Origin: Rhodococcus sp. P1Y
Lineage (GTDB): Bacteria > Actinomycetota > Actinomycetes > Mycobacteriales > Mycobacteriaceae
Length of the DNA stretch: 64,000 bases
Direction: 5' to 3'
Assembly (NCBI RefSeq): GCF_003641205.1
Contig: NZ_CP032762.1
Coordinates: forward strand, 1,488,001 to 1,552,000
In this document: piece after piece, positions 24,269 to 32,317 of the stretch
Position numbering within the stretch: position 1 is the stretch's first letter
Layout of the letters: each line of letters starts with the position of its first letter
Position numbers and translations under genes: made by a program
The notes under the pieces: model-generated
What the model was told of the DNA's origin: nothing
The model's input: the letters and a program-made list of their open reading frames with translations, nothing else
The model's database searches: none

Positions 24269-24308
24269 GTGAGTGCGTAGTTACCGCGGGACGTAACTAC
24301 GCACGCAC
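24269..24308. repeat. GTGAGTGCGTAGTTAC hairpin repeat, copy 3
   Basis: Arms GTGAGTGCGTAGTTAC (24269-24284) and GTAACTACGCACGCAC (24293-24308) pair with one mismatch; loop CGCGGGAC. The same family as 10145-10241. It overlaps the last codons of the DUF5701-like gene and lies just upstream of the GH114-like gene. Confidence 0.75.
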
Positions 24309-24947
24309 GGGCGGCGAAGCCGCAGATGCCGCACAACGTCCGGCCGCAGACGCAAAGCCCAGCCAGGTGTGCCTGTTACCCGCCCAGCACCACCCGACCT
24401 TGGGGGCGTTTCGGTTGTCCTTGCCGTCGCGGCCGGTGCCGTTGCTGATCCAGATCGCCGGTGTTCTCGTGTCGAGTGTGCCGGTGGGTTTGCGGAGCCT
24501 GGATCCGATCGTCATGAAGCAATGTCCGCGTTCGAGAACCTCCGGCACCTGCATTAGCCAATGGATGCCCTCGAGCACGGTGAGCGGTGTGCGGCCCGCG
24601 CCCACGATGGCGGGCAGGGCTTCGTCGGGACTCCAGTTCTCCATCTCGTCGCCGCGCGTGAGGTCGTGGACCAGGTAGGCGGAGGCGTCGGGAATCACCG
24701 CGGACTCGATGGGAGAGAACTCGTCGACGTCGGGCATGTCGGTGACGACGAATCCCGAGTGTCCCGAGTACGACATCAGCAACGCTAGTTCTGATGGGCG
24801 TGCGCTGCTCAGGACCAGGAGTCCGTCGTTGCCTTCGGCCGAGGCGAAGCCGCGTACCTGGGATTCCGTGAGTCCGGCAAGCGTGTGGACGCCGAGTTCG
24901 ATCAACCGCTCGGCTTGTTTGTCGAGCGGTGGAAGTGGATGCATCAT
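24297..24947 (-). CDS. DUF5701-family protein
   Basis: 216 residues from the first of two adjacent ATG codons at 24947, preceded by AAAGGTTGG. The features PLPPLDKQAERLIELGVH, SSARPSELALLMSYSGHSGFVV and TPLTVLEGIHWLMQVPEVLERGHCFMTIGS match actinobacterial DUF5701 proteins as I remember them; their function is unknown. Cytoplasmic. The last ~12 residues (ASAASPPVRA) come from sequence overlapping a repeat, so the C-terminus may have been remodelled by it. Confidence 0.75.
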   Translation of the reverse strand: MMHPLPPLDKQAERLIELGVHTLAGLTESQVRGFASAEGNDGLLVLSSARPSELALLMSYSGHSGFVVTDMPDVDEFSPIESAVIPDASAYLVHDLTRGDEMENWSPDEALPAIVGAGRTPLTVLEGIHWLMQVPEVLERGHCFMTIGSRLRKPTGTLDTRTPAIWISNGTGRDGKDNRNAPKVGWCWAGNRHTWLGFASAAGRCAASAASPPVRA

Positions 24948-25023
24948 GACCAACCTTTCGTCACCGTACAGTGTACGCCAGTGCTGGATTGAGTCCGCTG
25001 GCATTCGAACGTATGGTCGAACA

Positions 25024-25329
25024 ATGCGAGTGAACGGATCGGGTGGCGGCGTGGATCCGCGGCGTCGACCGTTCAAGGTCCTGACGCCGTCGGTCAAGGT
25101 CCTGATCGACCTGTCCATCCTCTATCCGCAGCCCCCGCACCACAGCGGAACGTTCACGGCAGAAGGCTTCGACGTCCGCACCGTCGTACCGGGCGACCTC
25201 ACCGAATGGTCCATGACCGTCGACGGCGACTGGATCGGGCGCGTCACCTACCAGCTCATGTCCAAGGACCGATGCGAGACCGTCACGCACTGGGTGCCGA
25301 GTCGAGTGCTCAAGCCTCTGCTGCCGTGA
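25024..25329 (+). CDS. Small hypothetical protein
   Basis: 101 residues from ATG 25024. A Gly/Arg-rich start (NGSGGGVDPRRRPFKVL) precedes a compact alpha/beta region ending DGDWIGRVTYQLMSKDRCETVTHWVPSRVLKPL. No signal peptide or known motif. Codon use looks native. Divergent from the DUF5701-like gene with 76 bases between them. Confidence 0.65.
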   Translation: MRVNGSGGGVDPRRRPFKVLTPSVKVLIDLSILYPQPPHHSGTFTAEGFDVRTVVPGDLTEWSMTVDGDWIGRVTYQLMSKDRCETVTHWVPSRVLKPLLP

Positions 25330-25378
25330 CCCGCGGGACATCCTCGGGTCGACACCGCACAGGTGAGAGGATGCATCG

Positions 25379-26737
25379 GTGAAGACCGGTGAGCAGATCG
25401 TGCAGGAGCTTCCCTGGAAGTGGGGGGTGCAGGGTCGTATTTTCGTGATCGGTGGTCTCGGCTTCATGTTCGACGCCTGGGACGTGACCCTCAACGGATT
25501 CCTGACACCCCTGCTCGGGGCGTACTGGGACCTCTCACAAACCGAGCGTGGCCTCGTCGCGACCGGCAACCTCATCGGCATGGCGCTCGGCGCCGTGGTC
25601 TGGGGAACCATCGCGGACCGCCTCGGCCGCAAGCGGGCATTCTCGATCACCCTGCTGATCTTCGCGTTGTTCTCGGTGCTCGGGGCGTTCTCGCCGAACT
25701 TCGAGATCTTCGTACTCCTACGGTTCTGCGCGGGCTTCGGACTCGGTGGCTGCATTCCGGTGGACTACGCGCTCGTCAGCGAATTCTCGCCCCGCCGGAT
25801 CCGCGGAAAAGTGTTGTCCGCCATGGACGGCTGGTGGCCCATCGGTGCCACGATCTGCGGCGTCGTCGCTACTCTGCTGGTCCCGATCGACGGCGACATC
25901 CGCTGGCGCATCATGTTGCTCTTCATGATTCTGCCTGCGTTGCTGCTGTTCTGGGTACGACGCGGTATTCCCGAGTCTCCGATCTACCTCGCCAAGGTCG
26001 GCCGAGAAGAGGAAGCCCGTGCGGTCATCGACGACATGGTGGCCCGCACCGGCGTCGACGCCCAGGAGTATTCGATCGTCGCCGAAACCCCGGTCCAGCG
26101 CTCGGTGTTCGCCGGACTGCAGTCGGTGTGGAGTTACAGCCCGAAGATCACCTCCGCGTCATGGCTGCTCTTCGTGTCGATCCTTCTGCTGTACTACGCC
26201 GCTCTGAGTTGGATGCCCTCGATCCTGCGGCGGGAAGGTTACGACGACTTCGCTGCATTTGCAGGTACGACGCTGATGACGGGCGTCGGAATTCTCGGGG
26301 TCGCGCTCTCGGCGTATCTGGTCGAGGTGGTGGGCAGGAAGTGGGTCATCGGAATATCCGGCCCGCTCGCGGGTTCGGCGTTGGTGATTTTCGCGATGAT
26401 GCTCGACGTCGGATCCTCCGCGCTCGTCTGGTTGGCCGTGTTCGGGTTCGTCATCCAGGTATCCATCCCGGTGCTGTACTGCTACGTCTCCGAGCTGTAC
26501 CCGACGCCTCTTCGGGCGTCGGGTTTCGGATATGCCTCCTCGGTCAGCCGAGTCGCTACCGGCTTCGCTCCGTTGCTGTTCGGGTCCGTGATGTGGCCGG
26601 TACTCGGCCTGCCGTTGACCTTCGCCATCGTCACGGCGTTCGTTGTTCTCGCGGTGCTGTGGATGGCCTACGCGGCACCCGAAACGAAGGGACGTCAGCT
26701 CGACACGCTCACCGATGAGGCGAAGGTCGATCAGTGA
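25379..26737 (+). CDS. MFS transporter, metabolite:H+ symporter (sugar-porter/NiaP-like)
   Basis: 452 residues from GTG 25379 (GAGAGG upstream). Twelve membrane segments. The MFS signature after helix 2 is GTIADRLGRKRAF, and helix 4/5 has RFCAGFGLGGCIPVDYALVSEFSPRRIRGK, typical of the NiaP/SV2-like branch that carries carboxylates and similar metabolites. In the second half, SELYPTPLRASGFGYASSVSRV is the matching loop. It is followed by two flavin-enzyme genes for organosulfur or related compounds, so it may import their substrate; the spacing of 149 bases leaves room for a separate promoter. Confidence 0.88.
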   Translation: MKTGEQIVQELPWKWGVQGRIFVIGGLGFMFDAWDVTLNGFLTPLLGAYWDLSQTERGLVATGNLIGMALGAVVWGTIADRLGRKRAFSITLLIFALFSVLGAFSPNFEIFVLLRFCAGFGLGGCIPVDYALVSEFSPRRIRGKVLSAMDGWWPIGATICGVVATLLVPIDGDIRWRIMLLFMILPALLLFWVRRGIPESPIYLAKVGREEEARAVIDDMVARTGVDAQEYSIVAETPVQRSVFAGLQSVWSYSPKITSASWLLFVSILLLYYAALSWMPSILRREGYDDFAAFAGTTLMTGVGILGVALSAYLVEVVGRKWVIGISGPLAGSALVIFAMMLDVGSSALVWLAVFGFVIQVSIPVLYCYVSELYPTPLRASGFGYASSVSRVATGFAPLLFGSVMWPVLGLPLTFAIVTAFVVLAVLWMAYAAPETKGRQLDTLTDEAKVDQ

Positions 26738-26832
26738 TCTCGTTCGGCCCTATGCACATTCGACAGCGTAGGGAAGTGATCGTCACTGTCAACTGTCAGG
26801 CTCAGGCTGATTAGAACTGGTGACAGGTCGGG

Positions 26833-26873
26833 CTCGATGATCGAGTGTTGGATCGGTAGGTAGGTGACCGATC
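26833..26873. promoter_or_regulatory. Two palindromes upstream of the DszC-like gene
   Basis: CTCGATGATCGAG (26833-26845) is a perfect palindrome. GATCGGT (26851-26857) and ACCGATC (26867-26873) form a 7-base inverted repeat with a 9-base spacer. They end 13 bases before the ATG at 26887. These are candidate operators for control of the flavin-enzyme operon, for example by sulfur supply. Confidence 0.45.
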
Positions 26874-26886
26874 GAAAGGCATTCGC

Positions 26887-28116
26887 ATGACATCCACAGT
26901 CGAGACCGTCGGGGTCGTCGTACCGGGTTCACCTGAGTATCGAGAGTTGCTCGCATCCGTCGGGGAGAACGCCAGTGCGCGTGATCTGGACGACACCAAC
27001 CCATTCGAGCAGATCGAGGCGCTCCGCCGCGCCGGGTTCGGCACGCTTCGCCTACCCGCAAGCATCGGTGGCGGCGGGCTCACCGTGCGTCAGCTGTTCG
27101 GGGTGATCATCGACCTCGCCGAAGCCGACCCCATCGTCGCGCACATACTCCGCACGCACTACTGGTTCGTCGAGGAGCGACTGCGTCAGGCGACCGCTGT
27201 CGACTATCAGGGCTACGAGAACGACCGGTGGATCCAGCTGATCCTCCAGGGCAAGATCTTCGGAAACGCCAGCAGCGAACGCGGATCCGAGGCTGTGGGC
27301 AACTTCAAGTACGGCACCCACCTCACGACCAACGGTGACGGTTTCCTGCTGGACGGAGAGAAGTTCTACAGCACCGGCACCCTGTTCTCGGACTACGTCA
27401 GCATCTGGGCCGACGTGGACGGTGCCGCTGTTGCGTCGGTGATCGTTCCGACCGATCGGGAAGGCGTGACGATCATCGACGACTGGGACGGAATCGGCCA
27501 GCGCAGAACCGGAACCGGGACAACACGATTCGAATCCGTCGCCGTGACCGAGGGCGACATCGTCTCGCGTATTCCGCTCGACGCCGCACCCGACCCGTCC
27601 TACCAGTTCGCCTTCCTGCAGCTGTACTTGCACGGACTGGTCAGTGGCATCCTCCGTAATGTCGTGTCCGACGCCCATGCGCTGATCGCACACCGCACGC
27701 GCGGGTTCGCCCACGGGCCGACGGAGGACCTGAGGCGAGACCCGTTGCTGCAGAACGCTCTCGGCACGTTGTCCAGCACGGCGTTCGCCTCGGAATCGGT
27801 CACCCTGGCCGCCGCCGACGCGATCGACGCTGCGTTCGCCTCGCTCGCGAACGCCGTACCCGACGCCGAACTCGCCGCCACGGCATCCCTTCGTGCGTCG
27901 CAGGCCAAAGTGCACATCGACGAGATCGCCACTCGGGCAGCGACCGCGCTCTTCGAAGTCGGCGGAGCATCGGCCGCCTCCCGCTCCAAGAATCTCGACC
28001 GCCACTGGCGCAACATCCGCACGATCACACTGCACAACCCGGCCGCGTACAAGGCGTCGGCGATCGGTAACGCACTGCTGAACTCCGAGCCACTGCCCTT
28101 CAACGGCTACTTCTGA
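26887..28116 (+). CDS. Acyl-CoA-dehydrogenase-fold flavin monooxygenase (DszC/SfnC-like)
   Basis: 409 residues. The acyl-CoA dehydrogenase fold is clear (EQIEALRRAGFGTLRLPASIGGGGLTVRQL; GNASSERGSEAVGNFKYGTHLTTNGDGFLLDGEKFYSTG; WDGIGQRRTGTGTTRFESV), but the C-terminal motif GGASAASRSKNLDRHWRNIRTITLHNP is that of FMNH2-dependent monooxygenases such as DszC and SfnC, which have lost the CoA-dehydrogenase Glu. The likely reaction is oxygen-dependent oxidation of a sulfur compound or related substrate using reduced flavin from a separate reductase, not encoded here. Operon with the DszA-like gene 12 bases downstream. Confidence 0.88.
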   Translation: MTSTVETVGVVVPGSPEYRELLASVGENASARDLDDTNPFEQIEALRRAGFGTLRLPASIGGGGLTVRQLFGVIIDLAEADPIVAHILRTHYWFVEERLRQATAVDYQGYENDRWIQLILQGKIFGNASSERGSEAVGNFKYGTHLTTNGDGFLLDGEKFYSTGTLFSDYVSIWADVDGAAVASVIVPTDREGVTIIDDWDGIGQRRTGTGTTRFESVAVTEGDIVSRIPLDAAPDPSYQFAFLQLYLHGLVSGILRNVVSDAHALIAHRTRGFAHGPTEDLRRDPLLQNALGTLSSTAFASESVTLAAADAIDAAFASLANAVPDAELAATASLRASQAKVHIDEIATRAATALFEVGGASAASRSKNLDRHWRNIRTITLHNPAAYKASAIGNALLNSEPLPFNGYF

Positions 28117-28128
28117 ACAGGAACCCTC

Positions 28129-29487
28129 ATGTCTCGTGAACTGCACCTCGCAGGCTTTCTCATCGCATCCCACGTCACTCACTCACACGCGGCGTGGCGT
28201 CATCCCGCCTCGGAGACCGACTACCTCGGACCCGACTACTACGAACGCGTCGCCCAGACCCTCGAGCGCGGCAAGTTCGACTTTCTGTTCTTCGCCGACC
28301 TCCTCGCCACACCGGTCCGCTACGGCAACGACATTCGCGTCCCGCTCAGCAGCGGCACTCAGGCGTCGGCGACGCTCGATCCCTCCCTCGTCGCAGCGGG
28401 TCTGGCGAGCGTCACCGAGAAGATCGGTCTCGCGATCACCAAGTCGACGACGTATTTCCACCCGTACGAGGTTGCACGAATCTTCGCCACACTCGACCAC
28501 CTCAGCCGAGGCCGGGCAGGCTGGAACGTGGTGACCTCGCTCAACCAAGCCGAGGCGCAGAACTTCGGCATCGACGATCACCTCGGCCACGACGAGCGCT
28601 ACGCCCGAGCCCACGAGTTCCTCGAGGTCGCCTACAAGTTGTGGGGGAGCTGGGAACGCGACGCTCTCGTGCAGAACAAGGAATCCGGTGTGTTCGCCGA
28701 TCCTGACAAGGTCCACACCGTCGACCACGACGGCCAGTACTTCAAGACCCGCGGCCCGTTGACGGTTCCCCGCTCACCGCAGAGTCGGCCGGTGATCTTC
28801 CAGGCAGGCTCGTCGTCGACCGGTCGTGATTTCGCGGCTCGATGGGCCGACGCCATCTTCGAGATCGACCCGACGAAGGAGGGGCGCAAGGCCTACTACG
28901 ACGACGTCAAGTCGCGGGCGTCGAACTTCGGTCGGAATCCGGAGGACATCAAGATCTTCCCTTCCTTCGTACCGTTCGTCGGGGAGACCGAGGCGATCGC
29001 GCGCGAGAAGCAGGCCTTCCACAACGAGCTCGCCGACCCGATCTCGGGCCTTATCACCCTCTCCGTGCACACCGATCACGACTTCTCGCAGTACGACCTC
29101 GACGCACCCGTCACCGAGGTCACCGTGCCCGGCAGTCAAGGGCTCTTCGACCTTGCCCGACGCCTCAGCGACAAGGACTCCCTGAGCTTGCGCGACGTGG
29201 GCAAGCTCTATGCGCAGGGTGTATTGCTGCCGCAGTTCGTGGGAACGGCATCGCAGATCGCCGACCAGATCGAGGAAGGTTTCACCGGCGGAGAGGCCGA
29301 CGGTTACATCCTGTCCGCCGCCCAAGCGCCGGGAACGTTCATCGACTTCGTCGATTTCGTCGTGCCGGAACTGCAGCGCCGCGGGCTGTTCCGCACCGAG
29401 TACACGGGAACGACGCTGCGCGATCATCTCGGACTCGCCGACGCGAGCCTGTCGCCCGCGCAGCGCCAGGTTCGTGTGGGGGCGTAG
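28129..29487 (+). CDS. LLM-class flavin-dependent monooxygenase, NtaA/SnaA/DszA family
   Basis: 452 residues, right for the NtaA/DszA group. Start MSRELHLAGFLIASHVTHSHAAWRHP, then VAQTLERGKFDFLFFADLLA, the FMN-side motif SRGRAGWNVVTSLNQAEAQNFG and the barrel strand RPVIFQAGSSSTGRDFAARWADAIFE are typical. It works with reduced FMN from a partner reductase and cleaves C-S or C-N bonds of sulfones, sulfonates or aminopolycarboxylates. With the DszC-like gene it forms a plausible two-step desulfurisation route (inference). A long hairpin at 29503-29570 follows. Confidence 0.9.
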   Translation: MSRELHLAGFLIASHVTHSHAAWRHPASETDYLGPDYYERVAQTLERGKFDFLFFADLLATPVRYGNDIRVPLSSGTQASATLDPSLVAAGLASVTEKIGLAITKSTTYFHPYEVARIFATLDHLSRGRAGWNVVTSLNQAEAQNFGIDDHLGHDERYARAHEFLEVAYKLWGSWERDALVQNKESGVFADPDKVHTVDHDGQYFKTRGPLTVPRSPQSRPVIFQAGSSSTGRDFAARWADAIFEIDPTKEGRKAYYDDVKSRASNFGRNPEDIKIFPSFVPFVGETEAIAREKQAFHNELADPISGLITLSVHTDHDFSQYDLDAPVTEVTVPGSQGLFDLARRLSDKDSLSLRDVGKLYAQGVLLPQFVGTASQIADQIEEGFTGGEADGYILSAAQAPGTFIDFVDFVVPELQRRGLFRTEYTGTTLRDHLGLADASLSPAQRQVRVGA

Positions 29488-29502
29488 CCGGACTGAAGCT
29501 GA

Positions 29503-29570
29503 CACCCCTTTTACCGACCCAGCACCCCCGTTCTGATCAGAGCAGGGGTGCTAGGTCCGTAAAAGGGGTG
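29503..29570. terminator. Long inverted repeat after the DszA-like gene
   Basis: Arms at 29503-29528 (starting CACCCCTTTTACCGACCC) and 29545-29570 (starting GGGGTGCTAGGTCCGTAAAA) pair over 26 bases with two mismatches; the loop is 16 bases. It sits 15 bases after the stop codon. A transcription terminator or a dispersed repeat are both possible; no second copy is seen in the window. Confidence 0.65.
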
Positions 29571-29665
29571 CTGGGTTCGCTCCCCGAAGACGTTTCGGCT
29601 GCCGCGAATGGGGTATTGATCCGGTTCGCGGTAACCGAGACACGGCTACGGGTAGGGGATATGTC

Positions 29666-29866
29666 ATGCGTTTCGTCACTTTGATCGTTCTGGTTTGGCT
29701 GATCATCGGCGGTGTCGCCGTCTTCCAGCGCGGGTACTTCGACAGTGCACCCGAGAACTGTGCCGGCGTCGGCACGATCGCCTTGACGGTGGTTGCAGGC
29801 CCGCTGAACTACGCAGGCGTCAACCCCGAGGTGAAGGACTGCGAGCTCCCGCAGCCGAGCCAGTAG
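29666..29866 (+). CDS. Small single-span membrane protein
   Basis: 66 residues. One membrane segment at the N-terminus (FVTLIVLVWLIIGGVAVFQ) followed by an extracytoplasmic tail with two Cys (ENCAGVG, KDCELPQ). Small proteins of this type occur widely in mycolic-acid bacteria; function unknown. The start has GGGGATATGTC upstream, a weak ribosome-binding site. It is followed by a strong bidirectional terminator. Confidence 0.7.
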   Translation: MRFVTLIVLVWLIIGGVAVFQRGYFDSAPENCAGVGTIALTVVAGPLNYAGVNPEVKDCELPQPSQ

Positions 29867-29873
29867 AGCCCCT

Positions 29874-29922
29874 CATGGATGTGCCACCGCAACTGTCCAA
29901 CCGTTGCGGTGGCACACCCATG
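29874..29922. terminator. Bidirectional terminator hairpin
   Basis: Arms CATGGATGTGCCACCGCAAC (29874-29893) and GTTGCGGTGGCACACCCATG (29903-29922) pair over 20 bases with one mismatch around a 9-base loop. It lies exactly between two convergent genes and has no other role that I can see. Confidence 0.85.
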
Positions 29923-29932
29923 TTGTAACGAG

Positions 29933-30421
29933 CTACCCGCCGCCGTTGTTCGGGTTGGTGCAGATCGTTCCTTCACAGGGGACGTCGGTGCCGTCGCCGT
30001 TCGGGTTCTCCATATCGGTTCCGCCGTTCTCCGAAGGATCGGTACCAGCGCCACTGTTCGGATTGGTACAGATCGTTCCCTCGCACGGAACGAGTGAGCC
30101 GTCGCCGTTCGGGTTGGGAATGGCATTGGGGTCAGGGTTGTAACTCCCAGCTGGGCAGCCAGGATCCTGATTGTTGGCGCAATACACGGGACTGAGGTTG
30201 TTGCCGGTCGATCCATCCGCGCCCTGCTGGCCGGGCGCCGGAGCGGGTGCGGGGGCCGGAGCGGGCACCGTCGTCGTCGTCGTGGTGGGTGCGGCCGAGG
30301 ACGAAGTCGTCGTGGAGCTGGTGGTAGTGGACGTTGTGGTCGTAGTGCTGCTCTCGTCGCTTCCGCATGCCGACAGGGTCAGCAACGCCATAGCTGCGCA
30401 GGCAGTGAGCCATCGATTCAT
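29933..30421 (-). CDS. Thr/Pro-rich lipoprotein with two 20-residue Cys-containing repeats
   Basis: 162 residues. Signal peptide NRWLTACAAMALLTLSAC with lipobox LSAC. The mature part begins with a Ser/Thr-only linker and a Pro-Ala run, then a compact Cys-rich domain (PVYCANNQDPGCPAGSY). It ends with a duplicated unit, NPNGDG..VPCEGTICTNPN, at DNA positions about 30049-30114 and 29942-30007. Each copy has two Cys that may form a disulphide. The motif PxxCEGxxCTxP also resembles the tail of the lipoprotein at 13166-13717. Function unknown. Confidence 0.8.
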   Translation of the reverse strand: MNRWLTACAAMALLTLSACGSDESSTTTTTSTTTSSTTTSSSAAPTTTTTTVPAPAPAPAPAPGQQGADGSTGNNLSPVYCANNQDPGCPAGSYNPDPNAIPNPNGDGSLVPCEGTICTNPNSGAGTDPSENGGTDMENPNGDGTDVPCEGTICTNPNNGGG

Positions 30422-30547
30422 GGGAGTACCTTCCGACGATCGGAAACTCGGCGCGCGTCGAACACTGTGAATTCACCCGAAACGGACGAGCGTGACGTTC
30501 GTCGCCGAGCACGTCACCGGTGGCACCTACGGACCTACGCTTGACGG

Positions 30548-31117
30548 GTGATCCGTCGGAACGTCCTGATCGTGTTGGCCCTCGTGCTGCCGGTTCTGGT
30601 TGTGTCCGTGGTGGGGGTTGGCGGGTATTTGACGTTCACGAGAGCGAACGACGATCCGATCAGCCGCGCCGACGCGATCATCGTGCTCGGTGGTGAACAC
30701 GATGGCCGGGAGGCGTACGGCATCTCGTTGGCCGAACAAGGCGTCGCCGACACGGTTGTGCTGTCGGATCCGTACGGGCAAGCCGATTCCACGATGAAGA
30801 AGTACTGCGGTAAACAGACCGACACCTACACCGTGTTGTGCGAGGACCCGGTACCGAGTACGACGCGCGGTGAGGCGATCTTCACCGAAAAGCTCGCGCA
30901 GGAGCGTGGATGGGATCACGTGATCGTCATCAGTTGGCGGTATCACCTGCCCCGAGCTCAGTACATTTTCGGCCAGTGTTTCGGTGGGGACGTCACGATG
31001 GTCGCGGTGCCGAGAACGTACAACTTCTCGCTCGTCCACTGGGAGTACACGTACCTCTACCAGCTCGCCGGGTTCGCCAAAGCTGCAGTGCAGGGTGACT
31101 GTCAGAACTTGCGGTAG
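30548..31117 (+). CDS. YdcF/DUF218-family membrane-anchored protein
   Basis: 189 residues. An N-terminal membrane helix (VLIVLALVLPVLVVSVVGVGGYL) is followed by the DUF218 domain: ADAIIVLGGEHDGREAYGISLAEQGVADTVVLSDP, then PSTTRGEAIFTEKLAQERGWDHVIVISWRYHLPRAQYIF. Such domains are linked to envelope biogenesis (ElyC/SanA-like). TACGCT lies 6-12 bases upstream of the GTG and there is no ribosome-binding site, so it is probably leaderless. A paralogue lies in the polysaccharide locus at 54977-55522. The 3' end overlaps the convergent CrcB gene by 16 bases. Confidence 0.88.
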   Translation: MIRRNVLIVLALVLPVLVVSVVGVGGYLTFTRANDDPISRADAIIVLGGEHDGREAYGISLAEQGVADTVVLSDPYGQADSTMKKYCGKQTDTYTVLCEDPVPSTTRGEAIFTEKLAQERGWDHVIVISWRYHLPRAQYIFGQCFGGDVTMVAVPRTYNFSLVHWEYTYLYQLAGFAKAAVQGDCQNLR

Positions 31118-31458
31118 AGCGTCATCCCTGAGCTGTAGAGCAAGAACCCGAACATGGCGCACGCGATGCCGCCGACGATGCTCGCAACCAGGAACAGTGC
31201 TCCGCTGCGGTACCTGCGCGCTCGGAACTCGAGCACGGTGACCAGCGCGATCGAACTCATCGGCGCGAGAGCGGCAAGAAATCCGAAGGACACGACGGCT
31301 GCGAGCCACTGCGGAGGTGCCGCGGCGGTGACGAAGCCGAGAACCGCGCAGGTGACGACGGTCAACACGAGGACGCGTTTCGGGTCGGCTCGGGTGAGAT
31401 GGTGATGGACGAGAGCGCCCGCTGCGCCTCCGAGCGCGATCAGTATCAGAACAGTCAT
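31102..31458 (-). CDS. crcB: CrcB/Fluc fluoride channel, second (divergent) subunit
   Basis: 118 residues from ATG 31458, overlapping the first subunit by ATGA. Four membrane helices. It retains GGAAGALVHHHL at the N-terminus in place of the usual GGxxGAxxRY, and the central pore motif GxxxGxTTFSxF is replaced by FGFLAALAPMSSIALVTV. This asymmetry fits paired-gene Fluc channels, where the two subunits contribute different parts of the two pores. It exports fluoride across the inner membrane. Confidence 0.85.
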   Translation of the reverse strand: MTVLILIALGGAAGALVHHHLTRADPKRVLVLTVVTCAVLGFVTAAAPPQWLAAVVSFGFLAALAPMSSIALVTVLEFRARRYRSGALFLVASIVGGIACAMFGFLLYSSGMTLYRKF

Positions 31459-31829
31459 GAAATCCGACTCACCGGCCGCGTGACGAGAGCCCCCGCTGCC
31501 AGTGCCGCGACTGCGACCACGGGCGTCACGACGATGTACACGACCGAATTCCACGCGCCGTCATGGGTGACCCCCTGCAGTGCGTAGAAGCTGAAGGTGG
31601 TGAAGCCGCAGGCGAGGCCCGTGACGCCGGCCCGGGGGATCGGCGCGCGGGAGCCGGACAGGTACCCGAGGGCACCGCCCAGCAGCAGGCAGCCGACAAC
31701 ATTGATCCCGAAGGTGTTGACGAGCAGCCACTTCGGTGAGTCTCGCCAGTGCCAGATCTCGTAGCGCACAACCGCACCGACTGCGCCGCCCACCGCCACC
31801 GCCGCACTGTCGACAAGACGGGAAGGCAT
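31455..31829 (-). CDS. crcB: CrcB/Fluc fluoride channel, first subunit
   Basis: 124 residues from ATG 31829 (a GTG at 31832 is possible). Signature motifs are intact: GGAVGAVVRYEI, the helix NTFGINVVGCLLLGGALGYL and the phenylalanine-box region GFTTFSFYALQG. It forms a fluoride channel with the gene that overlaps its 3' end. I looked for a fluoride riboswitch in 31830-31915 and did not see one, so expression may be constitutive. Confidence 0.9.
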   Translation of the reverse strand: MPSRLVDSAAVAVGGAVGAVVRYEIWHWRDSPKWLLVNTFGINVVGCLLLGGALGYLSGSRAPIPRAGVTGLACGFTTFSFYALQGVTHDGAWNSVVYIVVTPVVAVAALAAGALVTRPVSRIS

Positions 31830-31915
31830 CACGGGAAACGACCCTATCCGTGCCGGCGAATGCGGGCACGCTCTGCGGCGGCAGATCACACATCGGCAGA
31901 GGGTATGTTTGCCAG

Positions 31916-32296
31916 GTGACGATAGACGAGTCAGGGACCGGCCCTCAGCATTTCGACGTGGCAGTGCAGTGGCACGACGATGTCGTGATCGTGACCGTAT
32001 CCGGTGAACTCGACCTGGCAACGGCGCCGCAGCTCTCCGAGTCGGTCGAGTTGATCCTCGAACGAGGCCCGAAGGCCGTAGTGATCGACCTTTCGTCGGT
32101 CAGTTTCCTGGCCTCGGCGGGAATGTCGCTTCTGGCGTCGACGCACAACAAGCTCGGCGCGACGGCAGGCTTCGCAGTGGTCGCGGACGGGCCGTCGACT
32201 GGTCGTCCTCTGACTTTGGTCGGTTTGGACGAGGTTTTCGGGATCTTCGCCACTGTGGACGAAGCACTCGTTGCTGTGCAGACGGATAAATCCTGA
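31916..32296 (+). CDS. STAS-domain anti-sigma factor antagonist
   Basis: 126 residues from GTG 31916, with TATGTT about 7 bases upstream and no ribosome-binding site, so probably leaderless. STAS features: DVVIVTVSGELDLATAPQLSESVELIL and VVIDLSSVSFLASAGMSLLAST, where the Ser in LASAGM is the likely phosphorylation site. It would bind the anti-sigma kinase encoded 21 bases downstream. The pair resembles RsbV/RsbW or the Rv-type Usfx modules, but no sigma gene follows. Confidence 0.9.
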   Translation: MTIDESGTGPQHFDVAVQWHDDVVIVTVSGELDLATAPQLSESVELILERGPKAVVIDLSSVSFLASAGMSLLASTHNKLGATAGFAVVADGPSTGRPLTLVGLDEVFGIFATVDEALVAVQTDKS

Positions 32297-32317
32297 TTCA
32301 ACGGGTATGACGGGGTC

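Noticed and set aside
31830..31915. Fluoride riboswitch before the crcB pair
   Set aside because: The conserved GGNGAUGGxxxxCGCC start and the pseudoknot partners are not visible.
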